From Chrysogorgia sp. JL179-B06 (taxonomy: Eukaryota > Cnidaria > Anthozoa > Scleralcyonacea > Chrysogorgiidae), in assembly GCA_035772405.1 (NCBI GenBank), contig JAYKKM010000065.1:1566001-1630000 (forward strand): a DNA stretch of 64,000 nucleotides, read 5' to 3'. The notes under the pieces are model-generated. The model had not been told where the DNA came from. It saw only the letters and a list, made by a program, of their open reading frames with translations, and did not search any database. A program made the translations under genes and the position numbers. Positions 57,963 through 64,000 of this stretch are shown piece by piece (position 1 is the first letter of the stretch; every line of letters begins with the position of its first letter).

Positions 57963-59778
57963 CAGCATTTGCATGTCATTTAAACAAAAGAGAAGCACAT
58001 TAGAATGATTTGTATGTCAATAACACCGAAAGAAGGACAATAGCGCTATTTGAACATCATTTGTGCTTGTAAGTAGGTTCTATAACAACACCTTATAATA
58101 TATTCCATAAAGTGAAAATCAATGGGACGAAACAAAGAACAATTGCATGAACTTATTAATCATTAACATTTTCACAACAACAATAGCAAAAAATCAAATG
58201 ACATTTAACTACAACAAATATTCATTAATATAAAGGCGTGCAAAGTCAGAAGTCGCATTCTAACAAATATAGATTTAATGTTTGTGTGTTCACACAACAG
58301 CCAAAATGCAATTTAATAGTTTTTAGCCCTGGATGTGTTCTCTTGCAAGACATCGTGGCAAGTATGTCTGCATAAGTCTGGCCCATGCAGTACATTTCGG
58401 TACGGTTATGATGTGCAGATTTCTTTCAGCAGCTGCTATCAATATTTGTTTCCGATATTCACCCAATGGTAGTTGTGCATTTCTTGCCGCTTGGCTGTCA
58501 TTCAGATGAAGTTGAATGTCAGGACGGGAAATGTCTGCCTTAATGTTGGCTTTAAGGCAGCTGATGGCTTGTTCTACAGGATTCAGGAACGGGCTGTAAG
58601 GAGGGAGCATCTTTACATGGATATCATCAGTTGGGTCGCCTGCTCCTCTATGAGCTGGTGCACCATCATATATTAGGTAATGCGTTTCTTCATCATTCAA
58701 CTGTTGGGCTGTATTGTTGAGGAATTCCGTAAATAATTCACGTGTCATACCACCCATTTGAATAACATGGTGTATGATACCTAGAACTGGTGAAATGGCC
58801 AAGCATATGGTTATATTTCTTCCTTTTTGACCGCATACTTGACGGTAGGCTCTGTCCCCCCGACGTGAGCGACCGTGACTTCTCGCTGTCCAAATGTTAT
58901 ATCCACACTCATCTATAAATACTGTGTGGTGCAAATTAGCTTCTTCTAGAAACCAATGTGCATACTCGTGACGGCGTTCTATAACATCCTGTCTGTTGCG
59001 TTCTGCTGGCACTCGATGGGCTAACTTCAATGTAAACAACATGCCTTCTAAATGCTTCGATATGGTGCGGTCACTGACAAATGGCTTTTCTGGTAGACGT
59101 CGTTGTAACTCTGCATTGATAGCTGTCAATGTTAGCATGCAGTTTTCGTTGAGAATTGCTTCCAGACACCTCCTCATTTCTTTATCAACTTTGACGTTGT
59201 TTCGCCCTCCACGTGGTCTGTCAGCAACCCTATTTTCTCGCAAATATCGGGCAATGATTCCTCGTGCTGTTGAACGGTTTATGCCCAAATTATCTGCTAT
59301 CGCTATGTAGTCTTGATCCGGTGCTTCAAAAGCACGTACCAATCTTTCCTTGTCTTCTTGTCCAATTCGATTTCTCACTCGCTCTGCCATTGCACTTGCT
59401 GTTGTTGTCTTCTGTTCAAATGTAATAAGGTCCTTTCAACTATACTTTTATATGTTTTCATGGTTAATTATCTATACATATCAGAACGCAGCTGAGTGCA
59501 ACGGGACCACATTTTCCGCCTTTATATTAATGAATATTTGTTGTAGTTAAATGTCATTTGATTTTTTGCTATTGTTGTTGTGAAAATGTTAATGATTAAT
59601 AAGTTCATGCAATTGTTATTTGTTTTGTCCCATTGATTTTCACTTTACGGAATATATTATAAGGTGTTGTACAAGCACAAATGATGTTCAAATAGCGCTA
59701 TTGTCCTTCTTTCGGTGTTATTGACATACAAATCATTCTAATGTGCTTCTCTTTTGTTTAAATGACATGCAAATGCTG
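57963..59778. mobile_element. IS630/Tc1/mariner-type transposon, 1816 bp, apparently complete
   Basis: Long inverted repeats at 57963-58238 and 59517-59778 are nearly identical, starting CAGCATTTGCATGTCATTTA. The left one has an extra stretch of about 14 bp. TA lies on both sides (57961-57962, 59779-59780). One intact transposase gene fills the middle. Confidence 0.92.
58323..59390 (-). CDS. IS630/Tc1-like DDE transposase, 355 aa, intact
   Basis: The protein starts MAERVRNRIGQEDKERLVRA. Residues about 15-60 form a helix-turn-helix (IADNLGINRSTARGIIARYL), followed by an RPRGGRNN basic hook like the GRPR motif of Tc1 relatives. A second helical DNA-binding half ends at SDRTISKHLEG. The catalytic domain has Asp in VFIDECGYNIW, Asp in YLIYDGAPAHRG, and Glu in PPYSPFLNPVEQAI. 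The last two catalytic residues are 30 apart (DD30E), shorter than the usual 34. There is no stop or frameshift and the length is normal, so it could be active. It would bind the long ITRs and move by cut-and-paste into TA sites. Confidence 0.93.
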   Translation of the reverse strand: MAERVRNRIGQEDKERLVRAFEAPDQDYIAIADNLGINRSTARGIIARYLRENRVADRPRGGRNNVKVDKEMRRCLEAILNENCMLTLTAINAELQRRLPEKPFVSDRTISKHLEGMLFTLKLAHRVPAERNRQDVIERRHEYAHWFLEEANLHHTVFIDECGYNIWTARSHGRSRRGDRAYRQVCGQKGRNITICLAISPVLGIIHHVIQMGGMTRELFTEFLNNTAQQLNDEETHYLIYDGAPAHRGAGDPTDDIHVKMLPPYSPFLNPVEQAISCLKANIKADISRPDIQLHLNDSQAARNAQLPLGEYRKQILIAAAERNLHIITVPKCTAWARLMQTYLPRCLAREHIQG

Positions 59779-59780
59779 TA

Positions 59781-60331
59781 TACAGTTGGTTTCTATCAGT
59801 TTATGACACAAATTATTTAAAATTCAAGGCAACATAAATACACAATAAACTATTAAAAGCGACATAATGAATTGTAAAGTTGTGAACTAAGTTTACAAAT
59901 ATACACAGAAATCTTTTACAGTAATTTATTTAGAGAGATAAATAGACAAATAGTTTATATAAGAAGATTAAAACAAGCTTATTAATAAAACATAAACATT
60001 GTTGATTGTCTCATTTTCATATCGTATGAAAGTTCGCGCGATCGCATAAAGGAACCTATTCATACATAAATTAAAAGATTTTAATTCGTAGTATACAACT
60101 GACATAATTATATATTAGATATGGCAACTGTTAGCATAAAAAGCCATTTTCTTACTTGCTTTTCCTGCACCGCACAAGAGTGGTCGGCCATGTTTGATTA
60201 TTGAGATGCGCGAGTACCAACCATAATAGAGGTCTGTAGAGTCGCTCTTAATTTGAACATTATCATCATATTAACCGGAATGGTTGATTGTTTATTATAG
60301 TCATTATAAGAGTGAGGACATGTTGTCTTAC
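59781..60331. other. No gene seen
   Basis: AT-rich spacer between the Tc1-like element and the alpha-kinase-like fragment. Confidence 0.4.
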
Positions 60332-61077
60332 TCGATTTCCTGCTGCAACCTCGCTGTGAAATTTCGGGCAAGGCTGTGCATTTGGACAACTTTTGTAGTA
60401 TGTTGCTGACAGTTTGACAAGACATTTCTTCACAACCCATATTGTGTTCTCGAATACTTTGGTTTTGGTGGTTGCCTTAAAGGCTTTTCGAAACCCCCAG
60501 TGCCAAGTGGATCCTCGCCAATGGCGAAGTCAACTTTAACAGGATTCGAGTCCCAAGCCAAATTCCTGAGGTCGAAATGATACACCAGTATCTCTGTTGT
60601 TGGGGTAGACTTAATCTCCCTGCCAAGCCTTAACATTTCCACCGCAGACATGCTTTTGGTGACTTTATTCACGTTTGGATTTGAGTTGATAGGCGATACA
60701 TTTATCACTGTCTTGCGCTTCGGCCTTTACTTTCTCTTCGTCGTGAACGCCGTCGACAAATCGCACGTGAATTACGCCAAGATTCGCGATTTGTGTGACC
60801 GTTTGACGAGATGGCCCCTGTTCGCCACCTTCGCCAATGTGAAAATGGTTCAAGCATGCTCGTTTGATGTTTTCAACAGTCACTTCATCGTACTTGAAGG
60901 GAACATATTCCCTTGCGCCAACTCTGTGTATTTCTGGGCTTTTCCCGAAACACCTTCGCTTGCTGCACCGTCATCGATTCTTGCTCCAATATTTTCACCT
61001 CGGGGGTATTAGTCTTTATTTACTCTCTTCACTGCTATTTGTTTTTGAAAATTTTTCCAAGCTGCTCTATCCGCCAT
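60332..61077 (-). pseudogene. Alpha-kinase-like N-lobe fragment
   Basis: A minus-strand ATG at 61077 opens MADRAAWKNFQKQIAVKRVN. In other frames the strand continues VKILEQESMTVQQAKVF, then REYVPFKYDEVTVENIKRAC, then IANLGVIHVRFVDGVHDEE, and FAIGEDPLGTGGF followed by KAFKATTKTKVFENTIWVVK. The last part resembles the N-lobe of alpha-kinases (eEF2K/MHCK type: glycine-rich loop and a lysine strand). Three or more frame changes are needed, so it is decayed, or short introns or errors are present. A GTAAGA donor-like site at 60331-60326 ends it. No C-lobe was found. Confidence 0.5.
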
Positions 61078-61410
61078 GTTCACGGCAAGCAGTCACGGAG
61101 CACATGTAAATTTTAAGGAATAACGCATACGTGATTATACTGCGGCGCAATGCCTTATGGTATACTGTGATAGCGATAGACCGATAAATTTTTATTTTTA
61201 CTTAAAAAAAATACAAGTACATTTAATTTGGGAGACATGTTTTTACATTATAAACTTACAAGACATACTCTTTACAATCACCTAACATTCATTTGGTGTG
61301 ACTGTTAGTGCATGGGAATACATAAAACTTAATTTCTTTAATGGGCTTGTTTATCTTTTAAAGTCTAAATATTACCAGACCTTACAGATAAATGTTTTCT
61401 GAATGTTCCT

Positions 61411-61649
61411 CACAGAAATCGCTGGAAATGTACTCCTGGAGCTTTCAAAATATTTTGTTTACTGCCCCCTGCGTACGGCTATGGATCAAATGTCTAATGA
61501 AATTGACGAAACATTGGAAGGCTGGGGTGGGAAAAATGAAGACTTGGGCTATAAGAATGGAAGCTGTGAATACAGCTTGGGAAGGCCATTGTACCAAAAC
61601 AATAGAATACGTGCTGGCTTTTATTGGATTTCGGCCAAGAGTGCTCAAG
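61411..61649 (+). CDS. Possible isolated exon, unknown protein
   Basis: The open segment after TTCCTCACAG (61410) and before GTATGTG (61650) encodes EIAGNVLLELSKYFVYCPLR, then MDQMSNEIDETLEGWG and RIRAGFYWISAKSAQ. Both splice sites look good. No family is recognised and no neighbouring exon could be assigned. Confidence 0.35.
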
Positions 61650-61984
61650 GTATGTGTGTACAGATAATGTCATCCGATGCATTCAGTGTGGACCTAAACA
61701 TTTATGTGGGGAATGACTTACGTGACTGGTTTTTGCTAATGAGTACTATCAGCATATTGCCACATACCAAAGTATTTCTCTACTGATGGTACAATTCAGT
61801 CAATTAGTAAGTATCCAGTACATGTACAGTACCATATACAAAATTAGTTTAGTTTAGTTTAATAAGCTTCGCCTTAAAATACATTACAAACAAATTTACA
61901 GTGATTACATAACAAAGGGGGAAAAAAAAGAAAAAAAAGAAAGGCAGGGACACCACAACAGTTTACACCAATTACTGTGGGCCA

Positions 61985-62335
61985 CATGCTGAACATTGTC
62001 CCAATCGTAGACTTCATTATAGGGCTATGTAGAAATACCTTCGACACCATCGTAAAGGACCCTGATCATCGTCTGAAGAACAGTTTAATACCGTTTAGTG
62101 GACTCTCACATTAATGCTTGACAGATCGTTATAGGAACAGTTTCGTAATTAGATCTTGTATTGATAATAATTATATGTAGATTAATCTTTTTACCATATT
62201 TTATACCTTTTTATAATTATAGTACTTAGTTTATAACATACTTTATTAATGGCATTACTGTAAATACATAATTCAGCTTTCGAGCTGCAAAGTATTTGGA
62301 AATTAAACTATCTATCTCAAAAGAACTGTGTTGCA
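61985..62335 (+). pseudogene. LINE 3' end fragment
   Basis: The frame reads IVPIVDFIIGLCRNTFDTIV and KDPDHRLKNSLIPFSG. Then comes DRYRNSFVIRSCIDN, resembling RT C-terminal motifs (NSFVxxA). An AT-rich 3' UTR with a TATC-rich tail (AAACTATCTATCTC) follows. 5'-truncated. Confidence 0.5.
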
Positions 62336-62344
62336 GGACCTTTC

Positions 62345-62800
62345 ATACAGCCATCTTTCCCCAACCTCCATGTTAGTCCTTTGGGGGTTATTCCAAAAAA
62401 AGCAGGCCAGGAAAATGGCGGCTATCCTCGACCTTTCTTCTCCTCCGGGTCACAGTGTTAATGATGGCTTCCTTAAGGACCCCTATTCACTTCATTACTG
62501 TTGATGATGCCATTCGGACTCTTGTCGATCTCGGCTCTGGTGCTCTTATGGCCAAGTTTGATGTCGAGAATGCGTACCGAAATATCCCGATTAACCCAAA
62601 TGACTGTCACTTGTTGGGCATGAAATGGTGAAACAAGTTTTTTGTTGATCTGGTCCTACCATTTGGTCAATGATCTGCGCCATTTATATTCGACTTGGTT
62701 GCTTCTGCACGGTTGAATGGATCTTGTCAAACAATTACGCTGTGAAACCCATATTCCATTACCTCAACGATTTTCTCATGCTTGGGCCACCTAATTTCAT
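62345..62800 (+). pseudogene. DIRS/Ngaro-like reverse transcriptase fragment
   Basis: It reads HVSPLGVIPKKSRPGKWR, then LDLSSPPGHSVNDGFLKDPY, then LMAKFDVENAYRNIPINPND, then HLLGMKW and FFVDLVLPFGQ. Near 62770 it reads HYLNDFLMLGPP, where the catalytic YLDD-type box has Asn for the first Asp. Stops occur (one near 62629, more after 62690). This RT style is that of DIRS-like elements. The plus-strand RT is cut by a TIR element at 62811. Confidence 0.7.
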
Positions 62801-62810
62801 ATGTACTTCT

Positions 62811-63407
62811 AGTACGTATTCCATATAAGGAAGTGACCAACGATGTATTTGTTCGTTAATGTCTTCTATTTGCTGGCACTCGTACCAGCCCGCTGGATGT
62901 GGGATTATTAACGCGTTACGATATGTTCGATTATCCGCTCTTTTTAAGAAAACTTTCGTTCGCTAGCAGGATAAGCTGTCGTATATTGTAAACAGATAAT
63001 TTATCTTTGTTTTAATATATATTGTAGCTTTGGGAGTTTATTATTTCTCAAGAAAACGTTCGTCGAAGACAGCCGTGTTTTGTTTACAAGATGGTATCCG
63101 TATTAGGAAAATTATATTTTGGCATGTTCGATTATCCGCGCTTTTAAAGAGAACTAAGTTAGCTACCGGGATAAAGCTGTACGTATGTTGTAAATAGATA
63201 ATTTAACTTTCCTTTGATATATTCTATAGCTTTGGGGGTGGTTTATTTCTCAAGAAAACGTTTGTCATTGTTGTTTTGGGGTCGGTTACAATCCAATTAA
63301 CAAGGAGGCCGGTACGAGTGTTGAACGTGTCAGCTATTTGCTCGTTAATTCACTCTATTTGCTCGTCAATGCCTTCTATTTGCGCTTCCTTATAAGGAAT
63401 ACGTACT
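62811..63407. mobile_element. TIR element of 597 bp with two internal direct repeats
   Basis: Ends AGTACGTATTCCATATAAGG and, complemented, AGTACGTATTCCTTATAAGG are inverted for 23 bp. Inside, two direct copies of about 150 bp (62924-63065 and 63124-63270) share ATGTTCGATTATCCGC and TTTATTTCTCAAGAAAACGT. Repeated TATTTGCTSG/TCTATTTGC words lie near both ends. Confidence 0.65.
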
Positions 63408-63421
63408 AGATACCCCTATCC

Positions 63422-64000
63422 CTAATTTTGACTAATCCATCCATATCCACAGGATGTATCTTCTGTTGTATTAGCGGATGACTGGCTTTGTTTTTCTTGG
63501 TTTGGGCGTTGTGTTTCTTGGCTTTGCCCCTCAGGTGTGTATGCTTCTTCGATGTCTGACTTGTCAAATGGTTGTTTTGTCGCTCTTAGATGTCTCCGGT
63601 TTCTTCTATATGCTTGGCCATCTTCTTTACGGACAATATAAGAGCGGATGTCTACCTTATCTTCTACCTGGGCTTTGAACCATTGGCCGTGCTTGTCAGT
63701 TGACAAAGGGTGTACGTATCGCCATTTTTGAGAGGAGGAATGTCCTTCGTACTGCGATTGATGGATTTCTTTGGGAGGTGTTTAGCTGTCTTCACGGCGT
63801 TCTCCACACGGCCGTTACTTTGGGGATAGTTTGGTGAGCTTTTCCTCAGCTCAAATTCGTACTGTTGTGCGAATTCGTTGAATTTAAGAGAATTGAAGGG
63901 CGGACCATTGTCACTGAATAACTCGCTTGGTATCCCCTGGCTCGAGAAGTGGCGTTTTAGCTTCTTTATTAGCGATTTCCCTGTCTTATCTAAACGGTCC
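63422..64000 (-). pseudogene. Ty3/Gypsy integrase C-terminal region, runs off the right edge
   Basis: The minus strand from the window edge reads KLKRHFSSQGIPSELFSDNG, then FNEFAQQYEFELRKSSPNYP and QSNGRVENAVKTAK, giving integrase core Asp (SDNG) and Glu (GRVEN). It then jumps to PPLKNGDTYTLCQL, QWFKAQVEDKVDIRSYIVRK and RRNRRHLRAT, the C-terminal chromatin/SH3-like part, ending at 63422. A piece between VKTAK and PPLKNG is missing and a frame change occurs near 63705, so the copy is defective. RT and gag would lie beyond the edge. Confidence 0.8.

Overview
This window looks like animal DNA, most likely from a cnidarian and probably an anthozoan. The reasons are AT-rich sequence, spliced genes with GT-AG introns, many kinds of transposable element, and protein families that I associate with cnidarian genomes (SAM/PHD proteins, zinc-finger/FEN1-like proteins, DUF7869-like proteins, RecQ-like fragments, alpha-kinase-like fragments). 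The lineage is inferred from family recognition; no search was run. I see no rRNA, no convincing tRNA, no CRISPR array, and no clearly single-copy host gene.

Almost everything recognisable is mobile DNA, often nested. Positions 1-1925 (minus) hold a LINE with an internal deletion. Positions 2920-3699 hold a small TIR element. Positions 5700-7090 (minus) hold a decayed DUF7869-like gene. Positions 8102-24448 hold a large element with inverted ends. Its own minus-strand gene encodes SAM, coiled-coil, low-complexity repeats, a DDE-like core and a PHD finger. That gene is split by a second, TTAA-flanked element of about 9 kb (10331-19339) with ITRs over 300 bp. The second element encodes a zinc-finger/transposase-like/FEN1-like/CXC protein on the plus strand. 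Its central third is inverted (about 12745-14428), and its C-terminal part is interrupted by a third, TA-flanked TIR element (14674-16941).

Positions 25347-27492 hold a compact tyrosine-recombinase gene bounded by 61-bp inverted repeats. Positions 28239-29623 hold two copies of a TTAA-flanked MITE. Positions 31085-35700 hold LINE, Gypsy gag, hAT-like MITE and RecQ-like fragments.

Positions 39375-48925 (plus) hold a LINE with tandem 5' repeats and an (ATT)n tail. A 6.17-kb Kolobok transposon (41692-47861) is inserted in its reverse transcriptase. The Kolobok carries a 12-exon THAP-DDE transposase (minus) and a convergent P2X7-C-terminal-domain gene (plus). Positions 49469-49982 hold a related-looking TTAA MITE.

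Positions 50256-57930 (minus) hold a degenerate KDZ-type transposase gene. One of its introns carries a LINE with a 2A-like motif, and other introns carry MITEs. Positions 57963-59778 hold an apparently intact IS630/Tc1-like transposon with ITRs of about 270 bp. The right end holds an alpha-kinase-like fragment, a possible isolated exon, a LINE tail, a DIRS-like RT fragment, a TIR element with internal repeats, and the integrase end of a Gypsy element running off the window.

Several reading frames are broken only by one-base indels, some in homopolymers. These may be true decay or uncorrected sequencing errors.
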